Source: JAJFUG01 sp964473155 (GTDB taxonomy: Bacteria; Gemmatimonadota; Glassbacteria; GWA2-58-10). From it: a stretch of DNA of 64,000 nt. Made by a program: the position numbers and the translations under genes. Under the pieces are notes generated by a model that was not told where the DNA came from, ran no database searches, and saw nothing but the letters and a program-made list of their open reading frames with translations. Shown piece after piece: positions 34,376-42,861 of the stretch. The stretch lies in the NCBI GenBank assembly GCA_964473155.1, contig CAYYNT010000003.1, forward strand, positions 1-64,000, in the 5' to 3' direction. Position 1 is the stretch's first letter. Each line of letters begins with the position of its first letter.

Positions 34376-34450
34376 ATGGTTAGCTCAAACAGTCAAAAAC
34401 GGCCCGGACATGATTCGCAACGAGTTGTATATTTATTACTTCTTGTTTAG
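34376..34450 (+). CDS. leuL: Leader peptide with four consecutive Leu codons
   Basis: 24 codons, ATG 34376 to TAG 34448. It ends in RVVYLLLLV, with Leu codons TTA TTA CTT CTT (34433-34444), all codons little used by the GC-rich genes here, flanked by Val and preceded by Tyr. Such runs are the control codons of ribosome-mediated attenuation of leu operons. The ribosome site is weak (no clear purine run before ATG), which lowers certainty. It is followed by overlapping hairpins and a terminator and then by an operon containing leuA, leuC, leuD and leuB. Confidence 0.7.
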   Translation: MVSSNSQKRPGHDSQRVVYLLLLV

Positions 34451-34549
34451 TGACATCAGAGGATGTCAGGTAGTGGGGCCGTAGGCGGAATCGAGAGTCA
34501 GGCAAGATCGGAAGGAAAAGCCCACTATCTAACGAGATAGTGGCTTTTT
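34399..34549 (+). promoter_or_regulatory. Transcription attenuator with alternative hairpins
   Basis: Segment 1 ACGGCCC (34399-34405) can pair with segment 2 GGGCCGT (34476-34482). Segment 2 region GGTAGTGGG (34469-34477) can instead pair with CCCACTATC (34521-34529), the 5' half of the terminator stem. These two options are mutually exclusive with each other and the second also with the terminator. An extra hairpin TGACATC-AGAG-GATGTCA (34451-34468) starts right after the leader stop, and ACTCGATTC (34364-34372) can close the whole with GAATCGAG (34488-34495). Confidence 0.72.
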
Positions 34550-34551
34550 GC
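34517..34551 (+). terminator. Attenuator terminator of the aro-leu operon
   Basis: ACTATCT-AACG-AGATAGT extended by AGCC/GGCT with one bulged C, followed by TTTTTG, 48 bases before the chorismate mutase start. Confidence 0.85.
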
Positions 34552-34598
34552 TATATGGGCCGTAAAATCGCTTGGAATGACTTCGGAGGATGCGGTAG

Positions 34599-34910
34599 AT
34601 GGATAATGCAGCCGAGATCGAGGATTGGCGGAAGAAAATCGATGCGGTTGATGCACAATTGCTTGAACTCGTTAACCGCCGGGTGGGGTTTGCACTTGAG
34701 ATCGGAAGGCTCAAAAGACAGGTTGGTCTGCCGGTGTACAACCGTGAGCGCGAGGAGCAGATTCACCGGAATGTCAGCCGGAACAACAAAGGTCCGCTCA
34801 GTGATGAAGCGATTATGCGGCTTTTTACAAAAATAATCGAGGAAACCCGCAGACTGGAGCACGAGGTCTGCAGCAAGGGAGCTGGCGATGGTCATCAGCA
34901 TGAGAAATGA
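34599..34910 (+). CDS. Chorismate mutase, AroQ class
   Basis: 103 residues, GGAGG upstream. All-helical AroQ pattern: WRKKIDAVDAQLLELVNRRVGFALEIGRLKRQ with catalytic Arg and Lys in helix 1, GLPVYNREREEQI and IIEETRRLE. Converts chorismate to prephenate for Phe/Tyr. First structural gene after the attenuator; its end overlaps the DAHP synthase start by 23 bases. Confidence 0.92.
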   Translation: MDNAAEIEDWRKKIDAVDAQLLELVNRRVGFALEIGRLKRQVGLPVYNREREEQIHRNVSRNNKGPLSDEAIMRLFTKIIEETRRLEHEVCSKGAGDGHQHEK

Positions 34911-35913
34911 TGCCTCGGAACAGCAGATCCAGGCAATCATCGAAAGACTCCACGATCTTAAATTCGACACGCATCGCTCGACCGGCTCCAACCGCACGAT
35001 AATAGGCGTTATCGGCGAGACCAGCCTGCTCGATCCCAGGGATTTCGAAATCCTGGAGGGCGTGGCCGAGGTCATCCGCATCTCGGCGCCCTACAAATTC
35101 GCCAGCCGTCAATTCAAGCCCGACAACACGGTTATCACTCTTCCCGGCGGCGCCACTATCGGTGGAAGGGAAGTCCTGGTGATGGCCGGTCCATGTTCCG
35201 TGGAAAGCCTGGCCCAGATGGACGAGGTGGCGGCCAGAGTGGCGGAAAGCGGCGCGCGTGTGTTGAGAGGCGGCGCTTTTAAGCCCAGAACTTCACCTTA
35301 CAGCTTCCAGGGCATGGGCGAGGAAGGCTTGAAGATACTGCGGCAGGTCGGAGACAAGTATAAGCTGGCGGTGGTCAGCGAGATCATGGACCGCAGTCAG
35401 GTGGAGATTATGCTTCAGTACGTGGATATCCTTCAGGTCGGTGCGCGAAACATGCAGAACTTCACGCTGCTGCGCGAACTGAGCCGTATAAACAGGCCTG
35501 TGCTGCTGAAACGCGGGCTTGCGGCTACCGTGGAGGACCTTTTGATGAGCGCGGAATATGTGATCTCCGGAGGCAACAAGGAAGTCATTCTCTGCGAGCG
35601 CGGCATACGCACGTTCGAAACCTACACCCGGAACACGATGGATATAGCGGCGATCCCGGTGGTGCACAAGTTGAGCCATCTGCCCATTGTCGCCGACCCG
35701 AGCCACGGCACCGGCATACGCGACAAGGTGCTGCCCATGGGACGGGCGGCCATTGCCGCCGGGGCGGATGGATTGATCGTGGAGGTGCATCCCGATCCGA
35801 ACAAGGCGCTTTCGGACGGCGCCCAGAGCTTGTATCCGGAACAGTTCGACACTTTGATGCGCGAGCTGGAGATAATCGCACGGGCCATCGGGCGGTCTAT
35901 TTCCGTCGCCTGA
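34888..35913 (+). CDS. aroF: 3-deoxy-7-phosphoheptulonate (DAHP) synthase, type I-beta, copy 1
   Basis: 341 residues, AAGGGAG before ATG 34888. N-terminal ferredoxin-like regulatory domain (about 1-75), then a barrel with VMAGPCSVESLAQM, GGAFKPRTSPYSFQG, LQVGARNMQNF, LLKRGLAATVEDLL, CERGIRTFETYTRNTMD, ADPSHGTG. Condenses PEP and erythrose 4-phosphate, the first shikimate step. The N-terminal domain in relatives mediates Tyr/Phe feedback. A second copy ends the operon (41062). Confidence 0.93.
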   Translation: MVISMRNDASEQQIQAIIERLHDLKFDTHRSTGSNRTIIGVIGETSLLDPRDFEILEGVAEVIRISAPYKFASRQFKPDNTVITLPGGATIGGREVLVMAGPCSVESLAQMDEVAARVAESGARVLRGGAFKPRTSPYSFQGMGEEGLKILRQVGDKYKLAVVSEIMDRSQVEIMLQYVDILQVGARNMQNFTLLRELSRINRPVLLKRGLAATVEDLLMSAEYVISGGNKEVILCERGIRTFETYTRNTMDIAAIPVVHKLSHLPIVADPSHGTGIRDKVLPMGRAAIAAGADGLIVEVHPDPNKALSDGAQSLYPEQFDTLMRELEIIARAIGRSISVA

Positions 35914-36126
35914 GGCGGTCATTCAACCCCAACCAGGAACGCGACGTCATGTTTGAGCTGGCGATCCTTATCAAATGGTATTCGACAATGAGCTTGTGAC
36001 GCCCCGGTTCCAATCCCGGCAGGCGCCGCGCAAAGCGTGGCGCATCCATACAAATCCGCGATTCGACTGAGGCACAACCAGCCGGTGGGCGATAATAGAT
36101 CCGCCGGTGCAGATCAGAGGTGGACC

Positions 36127-37710
36127 ATGACTGGTAAGGAAAGCAGGAAGGTGCTGATTTTCGATACTACTCTGCGTGACGGTGAACAGTCTCCCGGTTG
36201 CAGCATGAATCTCGATGAAAAGCTCGCCCTGGCCCGTCAGCTCGAAAGGCTGAACGTGGACGTGATCGAGGCCGGGTTCCCGATAGCCAGCGAGGGTGAT
36301 TTTGAGTCCGTGCTGCGGGTGGCGAAAGAGGTGCGCAAACCGATAATAGCAGGACTCGCCCGCGCGGTGAAGTTGGATATCGACCGCGCCTGGGAAGCTC
36401 TTCAGCACGCGGCGCATCCGCGTATTCACACTTTTCTCGCCACGAGCGACATTCACCTTCAGTACAAGCTCAAGAAAACGCGGGAAGAAGTTATAGAAAT
36501 GTCGGTTAAGGCCGTAGAGCTGGCGAAGAGTTATTGCGATGACGTTGAATTCTCGTGCGAGGATGCAGGTCGCACGGATGATGACTACCTGGCCCAGGTG
36601 GTCAAGGCCGTCATCGCCGCCGGAGCGACTACTATCAACATTCCGGATACGGTGGGATATCAGGTGCCCAGCGAATTCGGCCGGAAAATCGGCCTGCTGG
36701 TAAAGAATGTCCCTGAGTTCAGCCAGGGCAAAGTCATTCTGAGCGTGCACTGCCACAACGATCTCGGCCTGTCCGTGGCCAATTCGATCGCCGCCTGCCA
36801 GAACGGGGCCGGTCAGGTGGAATGCACGATCAACGGCATCGGCGAGCGGGCTGGGAACGCCTCGCTGGAAGAGTTCGTGATGATCGCCCGCACCCGTCAC
36901 GATATCCTCGATTTCCATACGGATATCGTGACCGCCGAACTGTTCCCCACCAGCCGGATGCTTTCGAACATCACCGGCGTATTCGTGCAGCCGAACAAGG
37001 CTATTGTCGGCAAGAACGCTTTCGCGCACGAGGCCGGGATTCATCAGGATGGAGTGCTCAAGGCGGCCCTGACCTACGAGATCATGACCCCGCAGTCGGT
37101 CGGCATCCAGAAGGGCAATATAGTGATGGGCAAGCACTCAGGCCGTCATGCCTTGGAACACCGTCTCAAGGAACTGGGTTTTGACCTGACAAAGGACGAT
37201 ATCGAAAAGGCCTACAAGCTGTTCTGCGCTCTCGCGGACCAGAAAAAGAGCATTACCGATGAGGACCTTATCGCGATTGCCCAGGACGGGGTGCAGCATA
37301 TACCCGAGACCTGGAAGCTGGAATACCTCCAGACCGTGGGCGGACAGCCAGCGATCAGCACAGCCACGGTCGTTCTGTCGAGGAAAGGAAGCGGCGAGAA
37401 GCTCAAGGATGCGGCCACGGGTGAAGGACCGGTAAGCGCTCTCTGCAACGCAATCGACCGGATCGTGGGCTTGAAAGGCTCACTGCTCGATTATCAGCTC
37501 CGTTCAGTGGGAGAGGGCCGCGAGGCGGTGGGCGAGGTGTTTTTGCGGGTCCTTTTCGATGAGGTTGAATACATGGGCAAGGCCGCCAGCACGGATGTGA
37601 TGGATGCGACGGCCAGGGCTTATCTCAATGCCGCCAACCGGGCGATCTATGCCCGTTCGCAAGGCAAGGCAGTCGCCGCTGCAAAACCTTCCCGTCAGGC
37701 TGCGGTCTGA
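36127..37710 (+). CDS. leuA: 2-isopropylmalate synthase
   Basis: 527 residues from ATG 36127 (AGAGGTGG 4 bases before; an upstream ATG at 36037 lacks a site). DRE-TIM motif FDTTLRDGEQSPGCSM at the N-terminus, SVHCHNDLGLSVANS, CTINGIGERAGNASLEE, HEAGIHQDGVLK. C-terminal LeuA dimer/regulatory domain (about 390-510) where leucine binds for feedback. First committed step of leucine synthesis. 213 bases separate it from the DAHP synthase gene. Confidence 0.95.
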   Translation: MTGKESRKVLIFDTTLRDGEQSPGCSMNLDEKLALARQLERLNVDVIEAGFPIASEGDFESVLRVAKEVRKPIIAGLARAVKLDIDRAWEALQHAAHPRIHTFLATSDIHLQYKLKKTREEVIEMSVKAVELAKSYCDDVEFSCEDAGRTDDDYLAQVVKAVIAAGATTINIPDTVGYQVPSEFGRKIGLLVKNVPEFSQGKVILSVHCHNDLGLSVANSIAACQNGAGQVECTINGIGERAGNASLEEFVMIARTRHDILDFHTDIVTAELFPTSRMLSNITGVFVQPNKAIVGKNAFAHEAGIHQDGVLKAALTYEIMTPQSVGIQKGNIVMGKHSGRHALEHRLKELGFDLTKDDIEKAYKLFCALADQKKSITDEDLIAIAQDGVQHIPETWKLEYLQTVGGQPAISTATVVLSRKGSGEKLKDAATGEGPVSALCNAIDRIVGLKGSLLDYQLRSVGEGREAVGEVFLRVLFDEVEYMGKAASTDVMDATARAYLNAANRAIYARSQGKAVAAAKPSRQAAV

Positions 37711-37755
37711 CCGGACGAAACAGGGACATGGACAAAATGACACGGGAGTTGATTC

Positions 37756-39153
37756 ATGGGTAAAACAATGGCGGAGAAGATCTGGGATTCTCACGTGGTG
37801 CACGATGAGAACGGGATCAATATCCTCTATATCGACCGTCACCTGGTGCATGAGGTCACCTCGCCCCAGGCTTTCGAGGGGCTTCGGCTGGCCGGACGGA
37901 AACTGCGCTCGCCGCAATCTACGTATGCGGTGCCGGACCACAACGTCCCCACGGTGGACCGCGACAAGCCTATCGCGGATGAACTCTCAGCGAAGCAGGT
38001 CGAGGCTCTGCGCAGGAACTGCCGCGAGTTCGGCGTCACCCTGTTCGACATCCACGATCCGCGGCAGGGGATAATCCACGTGATGGCCCCGGAGCAGGGA
38101 CTGACCCTGCCGGGCGCCATAATAGTCTGCGGAGACAGCCACACGGCGACGCACGGCGCGTTTGGGGCGCTGGCTTTCGGCATCGGCACCTCTGAGGTGG
38201 AGCATGTCATGGCCACCCAGACCCTTCAGCAGAAAAAACCAAAATTCATGCTGGTCAAGGTCGAGGGAAAAGCCGGGGTGAACGTCACCCCCAAGGACAT
38301 CATCCTGGCCATTATCGGCAAGATCGGCACTGCGGGAGGAACTGGTTATATCATCGAGTACGCCGGCGAGGCTATCCGTTCGATGAGCATGGAGGGCCGT
38401 ATGACCCTCTGCAATATGTCTATCGAGGCCGGGGCCAAGGCTGGTCTGGTGGCGCCCGATGACACGACTTTCGAGTACCTGCGCGGCCGTCCGTACGCGC
38501 CGAAAGGCGAGCTGTTCGAAAAAGCCGTGGCCGAATGGCGCAAGCTCCCATCCGACCCGGACGCCCGCTTTGACAAGGTGGTTGAACTGAGCGCAGCTTA
38601 TGTGAAACCACAGGTGACCTGGGGCACCAGCCCAGGGCAGGTGGCGGATATCGACGGCGCGGTGCCGGACCCGTCCGCGATGGACGATCCGGCGGCCCGC
38701 AAAGCCGTCGAGCGCGCCCTTGAATACATGGGCCTGGCGGCTAATACTCCGATAAAGGATATCCGTATCGACAAAGCCTTCATCGGCTCATGCACGAACG
38801 GGCGGATAGAGGATCTGCGCGAGGCCGCTGGTTTCGTCAAAGGCCGCCGGGTCGCCTCTGGAGTGCAGGCCATAGTCGTGCCGGGAAGCGGTCTGGTCAA
38901 GAAACAGGCCGAGGACGAAGGCCTGGACCGCATTTTCACCGCCGCGGGTTTTGAATGGCGCGAGGCAGGCTGCTCGATGTGCCTGGCGATGAACGGCGAC
39001 ATGCTCCAGCCGGGCGAAAGATGCGCCTCCACCAGCAACCGTAATTTCGAGGGCCGCCAGGGACGCGGCGGAAGAACGCACCTGGTGAGTCCCCTGATGG
39101 CGGCGGCAGCGGCTGTGGCCGGACATTTCGTCGACCCGCGAAAGATGAACTGA
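37756..39153 (+). CDS. leuC: 3-isopropylmalate dehydratase, large subunit
   Basis: 465 residues. Aconitase-type features: VCGDSHTATHGAFGALAFGIGTSEVEHV, FIGSCTNGRIEDLREAA, AGCSMCLAMNGDML supplying the three cluster Cys, STSNRNFEGRQGRGGRTHLVSP. The E. coli-like long form. Works with LeuD encoded 36 bases on. Confidence 0.96.
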   Translation: MGKTMAEKIWDSHVVHDENGINILYIDRHLVHEVTSPQAFEGLRLAGRKLRSPQSTYAVPDHNVPTVDRDKPIADELSAKQVEALRRNCREFGVTLFDIHDPRQGIIHVMAPEQGLTLPGAIIVCGDSHTATHGAFGALAFGIGTSEVEHVMATQTLQQKKPKFMLVKVEGKAGVNVTPKDIILAIIGKIGTAGGTGYIIEYAGEAIRSMSMEGRMTLCNMSIEAGAKAGLVAPDDTTFEYLRGRPYAPKGELFEKAVAEWRKLPSDPDARFDKVVELSAAYVKPQVTWGTSPGQVADIDGAVPDPSAMDDPAARKAVERALEYMGLAANTPIKDIRIDKAFIGSCTNGRIEDLREAAGFVKGRRVASGVQAIVVPGSGLVKKQAEDEGLDRIFTAAGFEWREAGCSMCLAMNGDMLQPGERCASTSNRNFEGRQGRGGRTHLVSPLMAAAAAVAGHFVDPRKMN

Positions 39154-39189
39154 CGCCCTTGCGGCATAACTTTAAAGAAGAGATGCAAC

Positions 39190-39816
39190 ATGGAACCTTT
39201 TAAAAAGCTTACGGCTGTCGCCGCCCTGCTGGACCGGATGAACGTGGACACGGATGCGATTGTCCCGAAACAGTTTCTGAAAAAGATCGAACGGACCGGT
39301 TTCGGCAGGCACCTGTTTCACGAATGGCGTTATCTGGACGATGCAGGCACGCAGCCAAACCCTGAATTCCCGTTGAATTACCCGCGCTACCGCGGGGCGC
39401 AGATACTGGTGGCCCTGGACAATTTCGGCTGTGGCTCCAGCCGCGAGCACGCGCCCTGGGCGCTCAAGGAATACGGTTTCCGTTCCATCATCGCTCCCAG
39501 TTTCGCCGATATTTTTTTCAACAACTGCTTTCAGAACGGCATTCTGCCGGTAGTGCTGAAAAAAAACGAAGTGGACATTCTTTTCCGGGAGGTCGGCGCT
39601 AAAGAAGGCGCAATACTGACCGTGGACCTGAAAAGCCAGACTGTTACCTCTCCAGAGGAGAAGGTTTTCAGTTTCGAGGTTTCGCCGTTCTACCGCGAGC
39701 GCCTTCTCAAGGGCCTGGACGATATTGGTTGGACGCTCCAGTTTACGGAAAGGATCGCCTCGTTCGAAAGCAGTTATCGCAGCACACGGCCCTGGATGTT
39801 TATTGGCCAGGCTTGA
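39190..39816 (+). CDS. leuD: 3-isopropylmalate dehydratase, small subunit
   Basis: 208 residues. VDTDAIVPKQFLKKIERTGFGRHLFHEWRYL, LDNFGCGSSREHAPWAL (swivel-domain motif), IIAPSFADIFFNNCFQNGILP. The length matches bacterial LeuD pairing with long LeuC. Confidence 0.96.
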   Translation: MEPFKKLTAVAALLDRMNVDTDAIVPKQFLKKIERTGFGRHLFHEWRYLDDAGTQPNPEFPLNYPRYRGAQILVALDNFGCGSSREHAPWALKEYGFRSIIAPSFADIFFNNCFQNGILPVVLKKNEVDILFREVGAKEGAILTVDLKSQTVTSPEEKVFSFEVSPFYRERLLKGLDDIGWTLQFTERIASFESSYRSTRPWMFIGQA

Positions 39817-39939
39817 TTACTACGGATGGAGCATCACTCCGGCTGTTATGCTGAGACTTGAGCCAGTCTCAGCAAAACAGCGGTTCTCTTGCAGTTGATA
39901 AATTCAATCATTCAACATTTCCGACAACAGGAGTTCCGG

Positions 39940-41010
39940 ATGGCGAAAAAGTACAAGATAGCGGTGATAGGCGGCGACGGCACCGGCCCGGAAGTAGTCG
40001 CCGAGGCGCGCAAAGTATTGAACGCGGCGACTGGAAAACATGGCCTGAGCCTGGATTACACGGAAATAGAGTGGGGTGGTGAATACTACAAGCGCACCGG
40101 CGTCGTGCTTCCCGAGGACGGTTGCGACCGTCTGCGCCAGTTCGATTCCATCCTTCTGGGCGCTATCGGACACCCGGATGTCAAGCCCGGCATCCTGGAG
40201 AAGGGCCTTTTGCTGGCCATGCGTTTCGGCCTCGACCATTATATCAACCTGCGGCCGGTCAAGCTGTATCCTGGAGTCGAGACGCCGATCAAGGGTAAAG
40301 GCCCCGAGGACATCGATTTCGTGGTCGTGCGCGAGAACACGGAGGGTCTCTATGTCGGAGCGGGCGGTAATCTTAAAAAAGGCACGCCTGACGAGGTCGC
40401 CATCCAGACCTCGATCAACACACGTAAGGGCGTGGAGCGCTGTGTCCGCTTCGCTTTCGACCTGTGCCGCAAACGCAACAAGAGAAAAACTCTGACTCTC
40501 TGCGCCAAAACCAATGTCCTCACCTACGCCTCCGATCTGTGGGAGCGCACTTTCCACGAAGTCGGCGCCAAGGACTATCCGGACATCAAACGCGAGTACG
40601 CGCATGTGGATGCCACTACCATGTGGATGGTCAAGAATCCGGAATGGTTCGACGTAATCGTGGTCGATAACCTGTTCGGCGATATAATAACCGACCTGGG
40701 CGCGATGGTTCAGGGCGGCATGGGCATCGCCGCGGGCGGCAACATCAATCCCGGTGGGGTTTCGATGTTCGAGCCTATCGGCGGAAGCGCCCCGAAATAC
40801 ACGGGCAAGGGAGTCATCAATCCACTGGCCTCGATCTGCTCAGGCGCAATGATGATGGAGCATTTGGGAGAGGCGAAAATAGCCCAGGACATCGAAAGCG
40901 CCGTGATGTGGGCCTGCGCCAACAAAATGAAAAGCATGGCCGCAGGTAAGATGGGCTATTCTACGTCGGAAGTCGGGGATCTGATCGCCGAACGCGTTCT
41001 CGCGCAGTGA
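39940..41010 (+). CDS. leuB: 3-isopropylmalate dehydrogenase (isocitrate/isopropylmalate dehydrogenase family)
   Basis: 356 residues from ATG 39940, with AGGAG before it. GGDGTGPEV at the N-terminus, NLRPVKLYPGVE, VVVRENTEGLYVG, KTNVL, the metal-site DNLFGDIITDLGA and EPIGGSAPKYTGKGVINPLA. The family also holds isocitrate and tartrate dehydrogenases; the leu operon context decides for LeuB. It oxidatively decarboxylates 3-isopropylmalate with NAD. Confidence 0.9.
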   Translation: MAKKYKIAVIGGDGTGPEVVAEARKVLNAATGKHGLSLDYTEIEWGGEYYKRTGVVLPEDGCDRLRQFDSILLGAIGHPDVKPGILEKGLLLAMRFGLDHYINLRPVKLYPGVETPIKGKGPEDIDFVVVRENTEGLYVGAGGNLKKGTPDEVAIQTSINTRKGVERCVRFAFDLCRKRNKRKTLTLCAKTNVLTYASDLWERTFHEVGAKDYPDIKREYAHVDATTMWMVKNPEWFDVIVVDNLFGDIITDLGAMVQGGMGIAAGGNINPGGVSMFEPIGGSAPKYTGKGVINPLASICSGAMMMEHLGEAKIAQDIESAVMWACANKMKSMAAGKMGYSTSEVGDLIAERVLAQ

Positions 41011-41061
41011 CAGTTTCATAAAACCGGCCCGCGGGCCGGGCCTTTCAGGACAGGTGTGACG

Positions 41062-42081
41062 ATGATTGTCGTAATGAAAAAAGACGCCACCCAGAAGCAG
41101 ACCGATCATGTTTTCGACCGTATCCGGGAACTGGGCTACAAGGTCCATCCGATATACGGAACCGAAAGAACAGTGATCGGCGCGATCGGCGACGAGCGGG
41201 GCAAGTTCAGGCTTAAGTCTCTCGAATCCCTTCCGGGCGTGGAATCGGTTATTCCGATCCTGAAGCCCTACAAGCTTGTCAGCATTGAGCTGAAAAGCGA
41301 GAGAAGCCTGGTGAAGGTGGGTAAGGATGTTGAGTTCGGCGGAAAGCAGTTCGTGCTGATCGCCGGGCCATGCTCCGTGGAAAGCCGGGAACAGATCATC
41401 CAGACCGCCAGGAGGGTGAAGGCCGCAGGGGCGCACATGCTCCGCGGCGGGGCGTTTAAGCCGCGCACCTCGCCGTATGCCTTCCAGGGTCTGGAGGAGG
41501 AAGGGCTTGAGCTTCTGGCCGAGGCCCGCGAAAAAACCGGTCTGCCGATTGTGACCGAGGTGCTTTCGGCGCAGGACCTTCCTCTGGTGGCGCGTTACAC
41601 CGATGTCCTTCAGATCGGCGCGCGCAATATGCAGAATTTCTCGCTGCTCAAGCAGGTGGGATTGATGGATAAGCCCGTGCTGCTGAAACGCGGAATAGCC
41701 GCGACAGTAAACGAGTTTCTGATGAGCGCCGAGTATATCCTGAGCCAGGGAAACCAGAACGTGATCCTGTGCGAGCGTGGAATACGCACTTTCGAGACCG
41801 CCACGCGCAACACCCTGGACATGGCCGCGGTGCCTCTTATCCGCAGCGTGAGCCACCTTCCGGTGATTGTCGATCCCTCGCACGGCACGGGCATTCCGGG
41901 TCTGGTCACGCCCATGACCAAGGCTGCCGCGGCCTGCGGAGCGGATGGAGCGATTATCGAGGTCCACGCCGCTCCGGAGCAGGCGCTTTCGGATGGGGAA
42001 CAGGCCCTTACTCCGGACCAGTTCGATGAACTGGTCAAGGCGCTCAAGCCGATACTGAATGCCGAAGGAAAAACTTTGTAG
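41062..42081 (+). CDS. aroF: DAHP synthase, type I-beta, copy 2
   Basis: 339 residues from ATG 41062, with CAGGTG upstream. Same architecture as copy 1 (34888): N-terminal ferredoxin-like domain (MIVVMKKDATQKQTDHVFDRI...), then LIAGPCSVESREQI, GGAFKPRTSPYAFQG, LQIGARNMQNFSLL, CERGIRTFETATRNTLD, VDPSHGTGIPG. The regulatory domains of the two copies differ more than the barrels, suggesting different effectors. Last gene before the operon terminator. Confidence 0.93.
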   Translation: MIVVMKKDATQKQTDHVFDRIRELGYKVHPIYGTERTVIGAIGDERGKFRLKSLESLPGVESVIPILKPYKLVSIELKSERSLVKVGKDVEFGGKQFVLIAGPCSVESREQIIQTARRVKAAGAHMLRGGAFKPRTSPYAFQGLEEEGLELLAEAREKTGLPIVTEVLSAQDLPLVARYTDVLQIGARNMQNFSLLKQVGLMDKPVLLKRGIAATVNEFLMSAEYILSQGNQNVILCERGIRTFETATRNTLDMAAVPLIRSVSHLPVIVDPSHGTGIPGLVTPMTKAAAACGADGAIIEVHAAPEQALSDGEQALTPDQFDELVKALKPILNAEGKTL

Positions 42082-42095
42082 GCGATCCGCTTAAT

Positions 42096-42136
42096 GGAAT
42101 AAAAAAACCCGGCTTCATGCCGGGTTTTTTTATTCC
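42096..42136. terminator. Terminator ending the aro-leu operon
   Basis: ACCCGGC-TTCAT-GCCGGGT flanked by A7 and T7; the outer GGAATA/TATTCC also pair, so it can work in both directions. Confidence 0.9.
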
Positions 42137-42191
42137 GGCAATAAACCTCCGCTATCCTTTGCAGTAAATATGAAAAAAATGCAAAAAAATC

Positions 42192-42220
42192 TTGACAATA
42201 TCTTCTGGCTGTTTTATAAT
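42192..42220 (+). promoter_or_regulatory. Consensus promoter of the TetR gene
   Basis: TTGACA (42192-42197), 17 bases, TATAAT (42215-42220): both boxes perfect. Confidence 0.85.
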
Positions 42221-42248
42221 GAGTAAAGACTCAGTGAGTAAAAACTCA
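42220..42248 (+). promoter_or_regulatory. Two tandem palindromic operators, probable TetR sites
   Basis: TGAGT-AAAG-ACTCA (42220-42233) and TGAGT-AAAA-ACTCA (42235-42248), spaced 15 bases centre to centre. They begin at the last base of the -10 box and cover the transcription start, so bound regulator would block it. Confidence 0.8.
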
Positions 42249-42267
42249 TTAAAAAAGGACAGGCGGA

Positions 42268-42861
42268 GTGAAGCGGAAAGAGCAGAAGGAAAAAACGCGC
42301 GAACTGCTGCTGCGCAGTGCATTGGAAGAGTTTTCATTGAACGGCATTGCCGCGACCACTACGGTAGACGTTGCGAAGCGGGCCGGGGTGGCGCATGGCA
42401 CAGTTTTCTTGCATTTCCCGACCCGGGATGACCTTCTTGTTGAGGTGATCACCGAATACGGGCTGTTGATCGGACGTGAATTCAAACTGCTCACCAATAG
42501 GGGCGGCGGGGTGCGCGATATCCTGGCCTCGCATCTGAGTATCATCCAGCGTTACGAGGATTTCTACGCACGCCTGGTTGTGGAGGGCCCGCTTCTGCCT
42601 CGGGATGCGCGCAACACGATTTTCCTCATCCAGTCTGGAGTGTCGTGGCATTTGAACGAAGCTTTGCAGCGGGAGATCGAAGGCGGCAAGGTGCGTCCAG
42701 CGCCCATTCATCTGCTGGTCAACAGTTGGATCGGAACAATCAACTACTATCTGGCCAACCGGGACAAATTCGCTCCCGGCAGATCGGTAATCGCCGAGCA
42801 CGGCGGGGAACTTCTCGAGTTCTTCATGCAAGGTCTCGAGCTTAAAGGAAAGGAGTCGTAA
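42268..42861 (+). CDS. TetR/AcrR-family transcription regulator
   Basis: 197 residues, GTG start with AAAGGA upstream. N-terminal TetR helix-turn-helix: KEKTRELLLRSALEEFSLNGIAATTTVDVAKRAGVAHGTVFLHFPTRDDLLVEV split over helices 1-4 (about 7-58). The C-terminal domain is unassigned; the ligand is unknown. Likely represses its own promoter through the tandem palindromes. A zinc-ribbon gene follows immediately. Confidence 0.92.
   Translation: MKRKEQKEKTRELLLRSALEEFSLNGIAATTTVDVAKRAGVAHGTVFLHFPTRDDLLVEVITEYGLLIGREFKLLTNRGGGVRDILASHLSIIQRYEDFYARLVVEGPLLPRDARNTIFLIQSGVSWHLNEALQREIEGGKVRPAPIHLLVNSWIGTINYYLANRDKFAPGRSVIAEHGGELLEFFMQGLELKGKES

Noticed and set aside
34354..34383. Nine-codon ORF MPLYSIQHG as the leader peptide
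   Set aside because: Its ATG overlaps the predicted -10 box and would lie before the transcript start.
34440..34551. T-box riboswitch before the chorismate mutase gene
   Set aside because: No GGGTGGNACCGCG-type T-box sequence or specifier loop; the leader peptide with Leu codons explains the structure better.
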